From Malania oleifera (Eukaryota; Streptophyta; Magnoliopsida; Santalales; Ximeniaceae), in NCBI RefSeq assembly GCF_029873635.1, contig NC_080419.1:69111823-69175822 (forward strand): a DNA stretch of 64,000 bases, in the 5' to 3' direction. How positions within the stretch are numbered: the first letter of the stretch is position 1; every line of letters begins with the position of its first letter. The notes under the pieces are model-generated. The model was not told the DNA's origin and did not search any database. It saw nothing but the letters and a program-made list of their open reading frames with translations. Below are positions 1 to 13,311 of the stretch, in pieces. The position numbers were made by a program, and so were the translations under genes.

Positions 1-1586
1 CGGGTGCCAACATACCCCAAAACGACAACCCGCAAAACCAAGATCCTAGCACTTACCCAAGCACTACTCGTAGTACACCGACCACTATGCTCCCAACTCT
101 AGGATGCTAGTTTTGGTTACTCGAAGGACCTGTAAAAATGTACGTATAGTAGGGGTGAGACACATATCAGTAAGGCAAACACAGGTTATGTTAGTGTGTG
201 GCATTCGAGTGTTATCATGACAACAAATAAACACAGTTAAAAACATTTCCAGTGTTTTCACAATGTAGTTCCAATACAGTGCATACACGCACACACACTC
301 ATACGCACGCCCATGATCTCCCTGTGTCGTCACACCCTTCAACCCGAAGCCAGTCCGCGATATTCAGCATTAGCCCGTAGCCAACCCGCGATACACGGCG
401 CCACCGACACATGGCTAGTCCCAGACTACCATGGCATCGTACCAGCACTAGCTGGTGGATCCACACCCTTTAGTGATCAGCCGGTATAGGCTCACACCCT
501 CGAATATAGAGCCGGACACTCTTGCCTACATGGCAGGAGATAAACACACGCCCTCGAATATAGAACTGGACACTCTTTGGTACCTGGAACAATTTGGAAC
601 CCAGTTCCTACTACATTTCAACAAAACACAAACATGCATGCTCATATAACCAAATAAACCACGCCCATTTGGTAATCTAAAATCATGGTTTTCCAAACAC
701 ATACAATTTAAACAAATCAGGGCACGACCATCCTTATATCACAGTATAAAACATCATATACACACGGTTTCAACAAAACAAAGGATGCAGCCCGTCGCCC
801 CCTTTTCCCAAAACTGTAATCGTAAAAAACCCATAATTTTACTCGTTAGATCCCCCCCCCCCCAAATGAGTAGTCAAAACACACAGAGGACCATGGACCA
901 CAGTTCCACCGAGTCCAATTTCAAAAATAACTAATATAAACTGTATTCCTTTATCTTTCCCCCAAAAGACCGATCCCGAACTCTACGGCTCCTAAACAGA
1001 GAATCAAGTTCTCAAAATCTACAATCAACAGTACAAAATATACTCATAACACTATTCCTTACAAAACTACTAGATCAGAACTGAAAACCGAGCCTTACCT
1101 TGATTTTACGCCAAAACCCAAAAATGGCCAAATCGAAAATTTGATCCATAGAACTTGTAGAGAATCCTTCCAAGATCCTCGTGGTAACATCAGATCGTTG
1201 ATTCCAGCGACAAACGACGAAGAAATCTAGAGAGAGAGAGAGAGACCCCTTCGAGTTCCTAGAGAGAGAGAGAGAGAGTGTATTTAGATTTCTTAGCTTG
1301 AAAGCAAGAGAATGGATATTTATAGCCCTTTGACTCGGGCTTCCTCGTCGACAAAATGGTGTCCTCGTCGACGAGGTCATATAGACAGCTCGTCGACGAG
1401 ACGATGGATTCGTCAACGAATCTTGATATCACTAGTTTCCCGATATCTCTCAGCTTCTCCTCGTCGACAAGCCTCTGAACTTCGTCTACGAGACTTATAT
1501 GGACTTCATCGACAAAATTTGCTAAATTCCCAATTTGCCTCTCTCTTATTTATTTAAACCCATATATCACGGTTTGGGTTCTTACA
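1..1586 (-). repeat. 3' LTR of Gypsy family A (left copy, partial)
   Basis: This aligns with about 3722-5345 and with the LTRs at 25572-27360 and 32401-34242. Read on the minus strand it begins TGTAAGAACCC at 1586. A TATA-like TATAAATA (1317-1324, minus strand) is preceded upstream by several GTCGAC-type palindromes (1344-1520) and followed downstream by CT/GA-rich repeats (1231-1277). The start of the region is off the window. Confidence 0.88.
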
Positions 1587-1600
1587 ACCTCCCCTCCTTA
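1587..1600 (-). other. polypurine tract of the left Gypsy A copy
   Basis: The minus strand reads AAGGAGGGGAGGT directly before the LTR start TGTAAG. This is the expected place and composition for the plus-strand primer of an LTR retrotransposon. The same tract sits at 27361-27374 in the sister copy. Confidence 0.75.
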
Positions 1601-3542
1601 CAAAAATTTCATCTACGAAATTTGCATTCTCTCATTCATGAACTCATACATACAATTAAACACTCACACATACTCAACTTTAGAGAAAAACTGGCGACTA
1701 CTACAGTGCAGCCCCAACATAACACATACACACATACCCTCACTTATGGTGGAGGAATATCGTGGTTACAACATAAACTGTCTTAGGAGTTCACAATACA
1801 CACACTCCCAACGACTAACCACCTATCCCAACCCAAGGCAGAATGACGTACAAGTACTCAAAACAAATGTACAAGTACTTAAAACAACTGTGGATACTTC
1901 TGGCGTATTTTCTTTTCCAGTTCCCAAGAAGCTTCCTCAACCTCGTGGTTTCGCCATAATACCTTCACTAATAGTATATCTTTGGTACGAAACTTCTGAA
2001 CTTTACAGTCCAGAACCTGAATAGGTATCTCCTCATACGCTAAAGTATCCCCAATTTCTAACTTATCATAACTGATAACATGTGATGGATCTAACACATA
2101 CCTCCTCAGCATAGATACGTGAAACACATCATGGACCTTCGAGAGTGTTGGGGGTAGTGCAATCCTGTAGGCTACCAGACCCACTCGCTCAAGAACCTCG
2201 AATGGATCGATGTACCTCGGGCTCAACTTGCCCTTCCTCCCAAATCTCATCACTCTTTTCATCGGAGCGATACAAAGAAATACCTTACCCCCCACCTCAA
2301 ACTCTAACTCATGGTGGCGAACATCTACGTAACTTTTCTACTGACTTTGGGATGATTTAATCCTCTCCCAAATCAAACCCACCTTCTTAGACGCCTGCTG
2401 CACAAGTTCAGGTCCTAACACCTGACCTTCACCAACCTCATCCCAATACAAAGGAGATTGACACCTCCGACCATACAGAGCCTCGAATGGTGTCATCCCG
2501 ATACTAGCCTGGAAGCTATTATTATAAGCAAACTCTACTAGTAGCATAAATTGTATCCAGCTACCACCGAAGTCTAAAACACAAGCTCGCAACATATCTT
2601 CCAAGATCTGTATTGTCCTCTCTGACTGTCTATCCGTCTGGGGGTGGAACGCTGTACTAAAAGTAAGCTTCGTCCCCAGTGCCTCCTACAAGCTCATCCA
2701 GAATCGAGAAGTAAACCTCGAGTCTCAATCTGATACAATGGACACCAGTACTCAGTGCATTCGCACATTCTCATGCACATATATATCAGCTAGCCTACTC
2801 AAAGAATAGCCAACCTTCATCGGTATGAAATGAGCAGATTTCATCAATTTGTCCACGATCACGCAAATAGCATTCTGCTCGTGAAGTGCTGGCGGCAATC
2901 CGGTCATAAAATCCATGGACATATGCTCCTATTTCCACACAGAAATAGGCAAAGGATGCAACAACCCTGCCGGCCTCTGATATTCAACTTTCACCTACTA
3001 ACACATCAAACACTGCTCCACGAACTGAGCAATCTTCCTCTTCATACCAGACCACGAGAAGGTCTCGCGCAAGTCTTGATACATCTTTGTGCTACCAGGA
3101 TGTACCATATACAAAGAACGATGTGCTTCCTCCAAAATCATCCTTCTGATCTCATCATCATTCGAAACACACAGTTTAGTCCCAAACCTCAACACACCTC
3201 CATCAGATATGTTAAAATCCGTAGCCAACCCCTGCTGCACTTTTCCCACAATCTCAACTAACTCCACATCACTAGACCGTGCGGCTTTAATATGCTCAAA
3301 CAAGTTTGGCTAGATCACCAAGCTAGCAATGAAAGCTTGATGATCACCAGACACCAACTCCACGCCAAGGCTTTCCAGATCCCATCTGACATGATGCTGA
3401 GCTACAACTGCAGTTATAGCCATAGGTTTTGACTTCCGACTCAACGTATCAGCCACCACATTAGCTTTTCTCGGGTGATAACTGATCGTGCAATCGTAGT
3501 CTTTTATCAATTCTAGCCACCGCCTTTGCCTCATATTCAACG

Positions 3543-5345
3543 ATACAATATAATGAATGAGGGTCCGACCCCATGGGGTTACCAGGCACCCTATACGCAT
3601 CCATACACAAATCATATACACAACAAAAAAAGGTCATTATATACATGTACTATACCTTACCATACCAAAGTCTATACAAAACAAAACGGAGTCCAGGCTC
3701 CATACATACAAAACGTACATTCGGGTGCCAACATACCCCAAAATGGCAACCCACAAAACCAAGGTCCTAACACTTACCCAAGCGCTACTCACAGTACACT
3801 GGCCACTACGCTCCTAACTCTAGGACGCTAGTTCCGATTACTCGAAGGATCTGTAAAAATGTATATATAGAAGGGGTGAGATACATCTCAGTAAGGCAAA
3901 CACAGGTTATATTAGTGTGTGGCATTCGAGTGTTATCATGACAGCAAATAAACACATTTAAAAACATTTCCAGTGTTTTCACAATGTAGTTCTAGTACAG
4001 TGCATACACGCACACACACTGCATGCACGCCCATGATCTACCCGGTGTCATCGCACCCCTTGACCTGAAGTCGGCCCGCGATATCCAGCGTTAGCCCGTA
4101 GCCAACCCGCGATACACGGCGCCACCAGCACATGGCTACTCCTAGACTACCATGGCATCGTACTAGCGTTAACTAGTGGATCCACACCCTTCGGTGATAA
4201 GCCGGTATAGGCTCACACCCTCGGATATAGAGCCGGACACTCTTACCTACATGGCTGGCGATAAACACGCACCCTCGGATATAGAGTCAGACACTCTTTC
4301 GTACCTGGAACAATTTGGAACCTAGTTCCTACTACATTTCAACAAAACACAAACATGCATGTTCATATAACCAAACAAACCACGCCCATTTGGTAATCTA
4401 AAATCATGGTTTTCTAAACACATATAGTTTAAACAAGTCAAGGCACGACCATCCTTATATCACAGTATAAAACATCATATACACACGATTTTCAACAAAA
4501 CCAAGGATGTAGCTCGTCGCCCCTTTTTCCAAAAACTGTAATCATGAAAACCCCATAGTTTTACTCGTTAGATCCCCCCCCCCCCAAATGAGTAGTCAAA
4601 ACACACACAGGACCATGGACCATAGTTCCATCGAGTCTGATTTCAAAAATAACTAATATAAGTTGTATTCCCTTACCTTTCCCCCAAAAGACTGATCCCA
4701 AACTTTACGGCTCCTAAACAGCGAACTGAATTCTCAAAATCTACAATCAACAGTACAGAATATACTCACAACACTATTCCCTACAAAACTACCGGATCAG
4801 AACCGAAAACAGAGCCTTAACTCGATTTTACGCCAAAACCCAAAAATGGTCGAACCAAAAATCTGATCGGTAGAACTTGTAGAGAATCCTTCCATGATCC
4901 TTGTGATAACGTCAGATCATTGATTCCAGCGACGAGTGACGAAAAAATCTAGAGAGAGAGAGAGAGAGACCCCTTCGAGTTCCTAGAGAGAGAGAGAGAG
5001 AATTTATATTTCTTAGCTTAGAAGTAAGAGAATGGATATTTATAGCCCTTTGCCTCGGGCGTCCTCGTCGACGAAATGGTGTCCTTGTCTACGAGGTCAT
5101 ATAGACAGCTCATCGACAAGATGATGTATTCGTCGACGAGATGATGGATTCGTCGACGAATCCTGATATCATCGGTTTCCCAATATTTCTTAGCTTCTCC
5201 TCGTTAACGAGCCTCTGAACTTTGTCGATGAGACTTATATGGATTTCATCGATGAACTCTGGCTTCGTTGACGAAATCTGCTAAATTCCCAATTTGCCCC
5301 TCTCTTATTTATTTAAACTCATATATCATGGTTCGGGTTCTTACA
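3543..5345 (-). repeat. 5' LTR of the left Gypsy A copy
   Basis: Matches 1-1586 from about 3722 onward and the other family A LTRs over its length. The TATA-like box is at 5037-5044 (minus strand). GTCGAC-type palindromes lie at 5064-5275, GA repeats at 4951-5000, and a duplicated short unit (CCCTCGGATATAGAGCC) at about 4220-4300. Confidence 0.85.
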
Positions 5346-7588
5346 AATCATCCCTATAGGTCACACATGCATTAGAAAATATATATTAAGGCATGAAATA
5401 AAGCACATAACCGAGAACAATCCATATCAAAACATAGAGTTTTAAAAGCAGGATATGATGTTCAGAGTTCTTTGAAAAGCCTTAATATTCAAAAAATAAA
5501 GCATGATGCATATGAGTTCTTTATGCTCTTTGTCTAAGGATGGAGCTGAGCTCCTTTAACTATTCGACGATTATGCTAGGATGAAATTTAATATTTAATT
5601 AGTTTTCACTCATCCTTTCAAAAATATTTTATCGTTTATTTTAACATAATCATCTTTATACAAGGTTTTACTTTGAGAAAAGATCTACCGAAATTTCAGC
5701 AGCATGTCGTTTGTAAATTGGGTGTTTTCCTATAAAACTTGTACTTGATATTTTCAAATAAGTAATTTATAATTCAGTTCAAGGCACACGAGAACCTGCA
5801 TCCACTACTAGCATGCAATACACATCACTGCAACCACCACGCAGGAGGCTTATACAAGCATGCAATCCAGTAGTAATCAATAGTTCAAGAAAAATAAGCT
5901 ATCCATAAAAAATATTTAACTAATCAGTATGCTATGGATAGCAATGTGCAAATCAGTTCCTATAAAGGCATATGAGCATATAGTATGATATTAGATCAAG
6001 AGAACATTTCAATTTATAACTATTGAAGATAAATACTCCCCCTGAGTTATGCACTTTTTCATTTTATGTCTTTTCTTTATTTTCAAATTCTTCAGCTAAG
6101 ATTTTCAATGATTTAGACTTGGCAATGATTGTATTCGGACCAAAAAGTCACAATAGATATTTTTCATGGTCATAAGCCTGTCTTGCCTCTTTTCTTATGA
6201 ATTTCAACGCGTGAGAGGCACAAATTGGAATGGCTTTCAATTTAAAATGTGCATGCATAGATCTACTTGAATTTTATACATTCATCTAGATTGAGACCTG
6301 TTGCAACCAACTTAGTCATTCAACTCATCACGAAGGAAATGAAGCTCTAATGGATTTGATTTAATGTTTGAGAGCTCATGAAGAGAAGTAAAGAATAAAT
6401 ACTCTTAAACGTTAAATTTCTATTAAGTTCAGAAGAGTATTTAGGAGAGATAGGACATTGTTCAAAATGTATTCGTGTTAACTAATATGTCCTAACAGTT
6501 AGACTAAGAGCAACTAGGAGTATATTATTATTTATGGAATAGTGCTCTTTGGAAGATGGAAAGTATCCATTAGATATGACCACAATTTAGAGCAAGGATA
6601 CGAACCAAGAAATGGGAGAAACCTTACCAAATATGATCGTGGTTTGGTAAGGAGTCCTATGGTTGGGATGGTGAACCAAAATAGAGGATTTTTATATTTT
6701 AAGTTCAAATGGAATATTTTGATTTAATCAATAAAACTTGAATCCCTTAGTGGTTGCTTCTAATCTTGATTATAGCAAGATGTCTTATGAAAGGCACACT
6801 TAATATATATTAATCATTTATGATCAATAGTGCTTTAAGCCTAAAGTGATGACTTGATTTTGATTTAGGTTTTTCATATTCAAAAATGAATTTAAGATAT
6901 AGTGATATATGATATAAGATGGATCCCTAACACTCAATCTTGTGTAATGGACAACAGTGGCTTTACTTAAGGTGTTATATTTAAGCATGTGTTAAGCATA
7001 TGAAATTAATTACCTGAAAAAGATACCATGTCCAATTGGAAGTTGATGCATATACTAGGTTTATATATTTTAACCCCGAACCACTCCCTAAGCCTACAGT
7101 CATCACAACCCCTAAACCTAGAAACTAAGGAAAGATTAACTAGAAGATAATTTCAATTTGAATCTGTTTTTCCTTAAGTCCTACGGGGTTTGCCTTCATG
7201 ATTACCCACATCATTTCTTTGTCAAAACCTATGGCACTTTTAGATGGGCAAGTAGATAGAATGTGCCATTTGATTTTTACAACAAAAGCAAGTTTTCAAT
7301 TTTCATGAAGGGCAATGCTTATTTGTCCTATTTTTGCTCGATGAGGCTAGACTATTAGTTTTATGCGAACAATTTTTATTGAATCTTTTTTTAAAAGAAT
7401 TTTCTTTTTAAGTCCGAAGGGGTTGTTTAGGTTATCTTTCTCACTTGTGGATTTGAAAAACATTTTAGGATAATTTTTAATTTTTCTTTTATAAGCAAAT
7501 GATTTTCAAAACCTTCTCAATTTTTTTCCTTTTTAGGGTGGCTTGATTTTCTTTCAAATCATTTAAGTGTTTTGCCACCTTTTTATTT

Positions 7589-8318
7589 TCATTTTTTCAA
7601 AAATGTTTTATGTCTGGGCATCCTAACTAGAAACTTATATAGTTTAGATGAAGCCTTCTCTAGTTTTCTATATACAGGCATGCTTTCATCATTCAATTTT
7701 GCACATGATTCATCATAAGATTTTACACAATAAACATCACATGAATCAATTACAGTATTATCACAAAGTTTGACAGATGATTCAAGATACAATATATTGC
7801 AATATTTTCCACGGGAATCATCGCATGCATCATTAGCAGAATTATCATGAAATTCAACAGATGATTTAGCATTTGACATATCACAGAATTTACTGTAAGA
7901 ATCATCAATTAAGTTTAAGTTAGAATCAAATAACTCTTTTTCTATTAATGCAATTACCCTATTATTTACCACTTCCTTAGTGGTGGTCTCATTCTCCCGG
8001 GATTCTCCATATTTCCGTTCAAGTTCATCCCAAATTTCCCTCGCATTCTTATATGCCATAATCTCAAGAAAAATATTAGAATCTAATGCAAGATATAACA
8101 TGTCCATAGCATATGAATTCACATGCAATAAATTTATATCATTTTTGTTAGTTGGCATATAAATTCCTTTTACAATCACCTGTCAGGCCCTCTAGTCCAT
8201 TAATTTTATAAATATGCTCATTCTAAGTTTCCAATGGGTGTAATTAACACCACAAAACAATGGAGGACTAGTAGGTGAATGTCGCTCTTTGAATGGGGAT
8301 ACGCCAATGTGAGCCATC
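7589..8318 (-). pseudogene. Copia gag relic (UBN2-type)
   Basis: The minus-strand reading contains a gag N-terminus (MAHIGVSPF, then a NYTHWKLRM-like block) and a downstream block around ALDSNIFLEIMAYKNAREIW and ELERKYGES. These are typical of the UBN2/gag-polypeptide of Ty1/Copia capsid proteins, which package element RNA in virus-like particles. It lies in the right place, just inside the LTR and primer site. It is a fossil and not an intact gene. Confidence 0.75.
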
Positions 8319-8355
8319 TTGATATTTAGCAAAAACGTTTAAGTCAATGCCACAA

Positions 8356-8370
8356 GGCTCTTATACCAAT
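8356..8370 (-). other. primer-binding site, initiator-Met tRNA type
   Basis: The minus strand reads ATTGGTATAAGAGCC directly after the LTR end. This resembles TGGTATCAGAGCC, the complement of the 3' end of plant initiator tRNA-Met used to prime reverse transcription. It fixes the orientation (minus) and the LTR boundary at 8371. Confidence 0.75.
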
Positions 8371-9750
8371 TGTTGGAATTGGTGTATTCCCAAGAGGGGG
8401 GTGAATTGGGTATTAAAAATTTATTCGTAGGTTTATCCAAATCAGTAGCAGTCATACACAACCTAGGGTTTGTCTATATTATTGTAAACTCAATCAACAC
8501 ATGTACAACATACAATGAATCAGACATACAACATACATGTGTTGAAAATGAAAGTGTAGGAAATAAATTCCGAAAATATAAAGTACACGCACGATATGTT
8601 ATCAGGGTTCAGCCAATACTGCCTACGTCCCCGCCTCACCTCGCAAGCCCGTAGGGATAGGGGAAGTGAACATGTTGCTAGTGTTCCATCATTAAAAAAT
8701 TGTCACGACACCCCACTATACACCCAGAGAACACGAGTAGAGACGTGCTTGAAAAATATAATGACAATGAACAAAGCATGAACGATGACAACAACGTAAA
8801 TACAACTTCCTAAACTGTCCACATTGGACAATTCAAGAATGGTTGAAATACAAACATCAGTAATCGTAAATGAAACAAATAATGAACATGGTCAATTGAT
8901 TATTAGTCTACATAGTATGACTAATAATCAATTGAATTTCATTACTTGATTTGTCTCACATGTACGATGAGGCATGAATGTATAGTAACCATTCTTGAAC
9001 GGGTCTAAGCTTCAATGAACACATGAAATGCAGTTCTCAATTTTTTCAATTAACCGACATGTAACATCCTAGTCAACTAAGCAGCATGCACTTCACAATT
9101 TAAGCATCAACGTAAATAATCTGTCAACTCAACCAACAAGCAATATCCTAGTCATCTATCCTATTCAATTAACCGATCATTGCCTTTTATCACTTTTTGT
9201 AAGTTTTTTAAAAATCTAACATTAGAAATTTATATTTTTTTTCATGAGAGACACATACACAATGTAAGTGCAATAACCATTCTTAGAACAGATATTATAG
9301 AATGTTAACCAATTAATTTATTATTTGAAGAATTAATAGTCTCTTTAAAAACGTTTTCCTTTATTTTTATTTTTTCAAACAAATAAAATAGTGGTGATTC
9401 CGTTTTCAAAGTATAGAGTGAGTTAGAGAACCAGTAATTCGATTTTCTATACTTCACTCATCTTCTCAAAATGGTCATCAAAATTGATGGTTATAAATAG
9501 GTCATTCGAAAATGGTGTCAATAGTTGGTTAGGTGACAAGTGACTTGAGATTGAGTCTTTAACTGTTTATAACTTCAAGTATATATGCGTAGAACATAGA
9601 AATATTGAAATTTTTAACTCTAAAAGCACTTGAAGAAATCCCTTCAATTTTAGTTGGGTTATGGTTTATTTGTTATTGTTTCCTATATATGGAAGGAGTC
9701 ATGTATTGAGAGGACAAGAACATGTGGTTGATTTGCTTCCATTTTACCCG
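8371..9750 (-). repeat. Copia 5' LTR and AT-rich flank (right boundary unclear)
   Basis: On the plus strand it begins TGTTGGAATTGGTG and runs right. The block around 8600-8650 (GGTTCAGCC, then TGCCTACGTCC) is the reverse complement of a block in the solo Copia LTR at about 25440-25500, which supports a shared lineage. I cannot see the far LTR end; the 9750 limit is a guess. A 16-bp hairpin lies at 8893-8934. No gene is visible in this stretch. Confidence 0.55.
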
Positions 9751-10600
9751 TTCTAATATATTAGCTAAACTAGGGATAAAAAGATGATATTTAAATATAT
9801 TTTCATTGTTTAAATAAAATTGCCTCTCACCATCTATAATTGTTTTGAACCAGGAATACTAAATAATACTGAAGTTTACAATAACAATAATCTAAAACAT
9901 ACAAACAATAAAAACAATAATAATGAATATACAATAACTATAACAGTATACAAATACAATGACAAATAATAATACCCAAAACAAGAATCGAATAAATAAA
10001 AAATTTACAACAAATACAACATAAATAAGAATCAAATAAAATTGAAATTTAAACTACTTACAAAATAACTAATTTAATTATATCCTTCAATCTTGAATTT
10101 CTAACAAAATTATAAAACACATTCAAACAACATACAAATTATATGTAACAATTTATGGGGATTGGGAATCAGATTGTGGTACGTAGACAAGTACTCAAAG
10201 CGACACACAATCAGACCACACACACAAACACATCCACACACACTCACACAACCACGCAAACATACCCACACACAGTCAAACCCACACACACACTCACACA
10301 CCCACACGCAGACACACACACACACACATGCAAACACACGCAAGCACCACGCACGCACACACGGTTAACCCGCAAAAGAAGAAGAAGAAGAAGAAGAAGA
10401 AGAAGAAGAAGAAGAAGAAGAAGAAAATGAGGAAGAACCGTACGTACTTGGAGCTTCAGTGAGCAATGGTGGCAAGATTGGATGAGCTTCGGTGGCAAGC
10501 TTCGGCGGCAAGCTTCAAAGAGTGGCGGCAACAAGAGGAGGTTCGGTGAGCAACGGAAAGCAACCGAGGGAGGGAAAGGATGGAGGGTTCGCTCGGTGAA
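9750..10600. other. AT-rich spacer ending in CA and GAA microsatellites and a GC-rich block
   Basis: 9750-10200 is AT-rich with scattered AATAAT runs and nothing recognisable. 10205-10330 is a (CA)n-rich tract, and 10376-10425 is a (GAA)n tract. 10430-10600 is GC-richer, with repeated GGCAAGCTTCGG-like words that give open frames on both strands. I regard these as compositional and not as genes. The block leads straight into the TTAGTGACGG repeats at 10612. Confidence 0.6.
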
Positions 10601-10611
10601 TTGGGGATTTT

Positions 10612-10720
10612 AACCAGACTATTAGTGACGATTTTAAAACCATCACTAAAACTCTTAAAACCGTCACTAATAGTCTGCTATTAGTGATGGTTCTCCTAAA
10701 CCGTCACTAATAGTATATCA
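10612..10720. repeat. left TTAGTGACGG subterminal repeat cluster
   Basis: Four to five copies of TTAGTGACGG-like motifs lie in alternating orientation, including ATTAGTGACG, CCATCACTAAA and CCGTCACTAATAG. The same motif fills 22430-23075 at the far side of the composite. Confidence 0.75.
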
Positions 10721-11049
10721 TTTAAAATTAAAATTAAAAATGGTGAAAGTGGAACTTCCTTAGGGGAAAAGCTATATAATTAATATAATGTGCAAGGGCT
10801 CTGGTCCAATAAACCTAGGACAAGCTCTGAATTGTGATCATCTTAATTCCACGAGCAACCCACCTATGCATGCATAGACATTTGAAGAAAAAACGTTGTT
10901 TCTCTTTTATGTATCCCATTCTTTGTTAGTATTGTATGTGATGAACATTTTCAAAAGATCTCTCAAATTATAGCTCTATTGCATAGTTAAATAATTAGTC
11001 AAATCATTGCATCACTTCACCGCACCTTAATTCCTTGGTCTGTAGACTA

Positions 11050-13297
11050 TGTGACAACCTGCTTAATTTCCACATATTTGTTTTTATATATAATAAAATC
11101 AATATCACAAATCCCAACTCAGTAGATCATAATCCACCTGGACCCGTGGGTACCAGGGATATATCAGAACATTTGGTAGAAGCCTAAGTAGCAGAAAACA
11201 TACAATCATATATATCTCATTATACCATACACCACAATACCAGAATTACTACAAGCACTGCATATATATATATACACACAACACTCAACCCAAAAAGATG
11301 TCCTAGGGCCATTCCAAAAAATACATCCGACCCTATCAAAAATACTTACCCTTCTTGAAGGGTAGATCTACCATACTAGATCAGCAGGGCTTTACCCGCT
11401 CTCCTATCGGGGGCTCCTGAAAAGTTTATAAAATTTTGAGGTGAGACACCTCTCAGTAAAGGAAATAAACTAGTACCAGTGTGTGGCAACATGAGTATTC
11501 GGTGTTACACATATATCATACCAAACATATTCAGTAAACTATTATGTTAGATATGGGAAAACATATATATATATATATATATCATCAAAACATGGCAGAA
11601 CATACTGTATTTTCATAAACATATTTCATCTCATATAATAATAATAACACAAAAACATTCCTGGTAGGTTAGCTGGTTGTTGTCTTGTATTACCCCCACA
11701 TAACTAGGTTATGTGGCTTGAAGGCAGGACCTAACAATGACTGGTCGACCACTACCAAGTCAAAAGTATAGTCTGTAAGTCTGATGGGTCTGCCAAACCT
11801 GGTCCGTACACCAGGGGCATTCACACACTTCTAAAAAACCACATCGACCATCCAATCTCACACCACTCCGTACAGCGGCGTTAACACAAATATCATGATC
11901 ACGAAGACCATGGACACATAGCAACGGTACCATGCAAGTGCTAGCCTAAACCAAGCTAACTAGGTTTTGATAACATATAACATATATTGAAACTGTGATA
12001 CATGGATATTTCATATCATTAATTACCAAATCAATCATATCATTTTGCATATATACATATATCATGAAAACCACTGACCCGTACGCCGGTATTACACATT
12101 TTATCATAGCTCGGCCCATACACCGGCAATCATAGCACAGCTCGTACGCTGGCAAATCACATCCACAGTTCAGCCCGTACGCTAGTAAATCATATCATAG
12201 CACAGCCTATATGCTAGCAAATAACATCCATAGCACGACCTGTACGTCGGAAAAATTATATACATAATTGAGCCCGTACGCTGGCAAATCATACCCATAG
12301 CTCGCCCCGTACGCTGGCAAATATATATAAAAATCTCGGCCCATACGCTGGTTTTCCATTATAAAAATTCGTATCATAATCACATTCCCAAAACAGTATT
12401 TAATGTAAATTTCTACTCATGCCACACTAAACAAGTTTTTCGTATATTTAACATATCATTACTTTCAACAGCATTTTCGCAAATATAAATCATATATATA
12501 AACATATTTATTTTTCTGAAATCAATTGCTATATATATATATATATACACATTTTCTCAAAAAGAACTAACTTAGTTTATCCCCTTACCTAATTCCTAAA
12601 AAGCCCCTAAGAAAATCTATCCCGCACCCGCAGGGTTCCCAACTCAACACCTTGGAAATAAAAACTCCCAGTACTAAAGTTCAGTATTTCTACGCGTATA
12701 ACACTTCCTTCAACTGTCAAATAACCAAATAGTGAGTAAAAAACCTTACCCTGGATTTGGGATGGTTTCCAACTCAGCCCCACCGATGATCAGCTCCGGC
12801 AGATTTGCAGATAACTTTCCCAGGAGCGTCGCGGTGGCTTCAGATCCTCGAACCGGCGAAAATCTGGCCCGAAATCGAAGAGAGAAGGAGGAAGAACCGT
12901 AGGGAGATAGAGTGGAAAGATTTGCGTAGGAAAAATGACTGAAAATTATGTTTAATCCCTATTTATACCGTGGGATTCACCGACGAGCCATGTCACCTCG
13001 TCGACGAGTCTTGTAGAAAATTTGTCGACGAAACCCACTCCTCGTCGATGAAATTCAGACTACCCAAAATCTCTCTCAGTATCTTCTCATCAACGAATTC
13101 TAGCCTCATCGATGAGCTCCTATTGTACCCTCGTCAACGAGTCCCCTATATTTGTCGACAAGGAGTTGAAAAATTTCCTCAGGATTTATCCTTTCCAAAA
13201 TGCAATGTCGTCGACGAAGTCGAATGCCTCCTTCTATTTCCGGTTTCCGTTTTCCTTTCTTTATTATTTAAATACCATTATTAGTTGGGTCGTTACA
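11050..13297 (-). repeat. 3' LTR of Gypsy family B
   Basis: Plus strand starts TGTGACAACC and ends CGTTACA. It pairs with 18331-20577. It contains a tandem array of about 36-bp units with the core CCGTACGCTGGCAAATCATA (12070-12350), a TATA-like box (minus strand, 12960-12967) and an upstream cluster of GTCGAC palindromes (12985-13225). Confidence 0.92.
12070..12350. repeat. minisatellite inside the Gypsy B LTR
   Basis: About eight degenerate units of roughly 30-36 bp built on CCGTACGCTGGCAAATCATA. The same array occurs in the sister LTR at 19405-19685, so it predates this insertion and belongs to the family. Confidence 0.8.
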
Positions 13298-13311
13298 TTC
13301 TCCACTCCTTA
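13298..13311 (-). other. polypurine tract of Gypsy B
   Basis: The minus strand reads AAGGAGTGGAGAA immediately before the LTR start TGTAACGACCC. This is the expected plus-strand primer position. Confidence 0.75.

Larger units (their letters stand above)
1..5345 (-). mobile_element. Ty3/Gypsy chromovirus, family A, incomplete copy
   Basis: An LTR retrotransposon on the minus strand, cut by the window's left edge. Its 3' LTR is 1-1586 and its 5' LTR about 3543-5345. The internal part keeps a polypurine tract beside the 3' LTR (1587-1600), a chromodomain-like C-terminus (about 1880-2050), integrase (about 2050-3300) and the end of RNase H (about 3310-3540). No gag, protease or reverse transcriptase is visible, so it is much shorter inside than the sister copy at 25572-34242. 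Integrase and chromodomain wording (for example VKVLWRNHEVEEASWE) points to plant chromoviruses, probably the Tekay/Del lineage. It is broken, with several lesions. The two LTRs differ by several percent by eye, so it is not recent. The right LTR ends at TTACA and is followed by AATCA; the matching left flank lies outside the window. Confidence 0.9.
5346..8370 (-). mobile_element. degenerate Ty1/Copia internal region (SIRE/Maximus-like)
   Basis: AT-rich DNA between the Gypsy copy and a Copia LTR start at 8371. The right end carries a primer-binding site and a gag relic on the minus strand. Leftward, about 6900-7330 retains weak traces of the gag zinc-knuckle/protease area, and the rest (about 5346-6900) shows no readable protein. 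The element is badly decayed. The SIRE/Maximus assignment is inferred from the gag wording and from LTR similarity to the solo LTR at 24136. I see no host gene in this stretch. Confidence 0.6.

Noticed and set aside
6542-6727. 61-residue plus-strand frame in the Copia remains
   Set aside because: Opposite to the element's strand and without any recognisable motif.
10155-10430. Open frames with Thr/His and Arg runs on the plus strand and Cys/Val runs on the minus strand
   Set aside because: They are translations of the (CA)n and (GAA)n microsatellites, without domain or codon signal.
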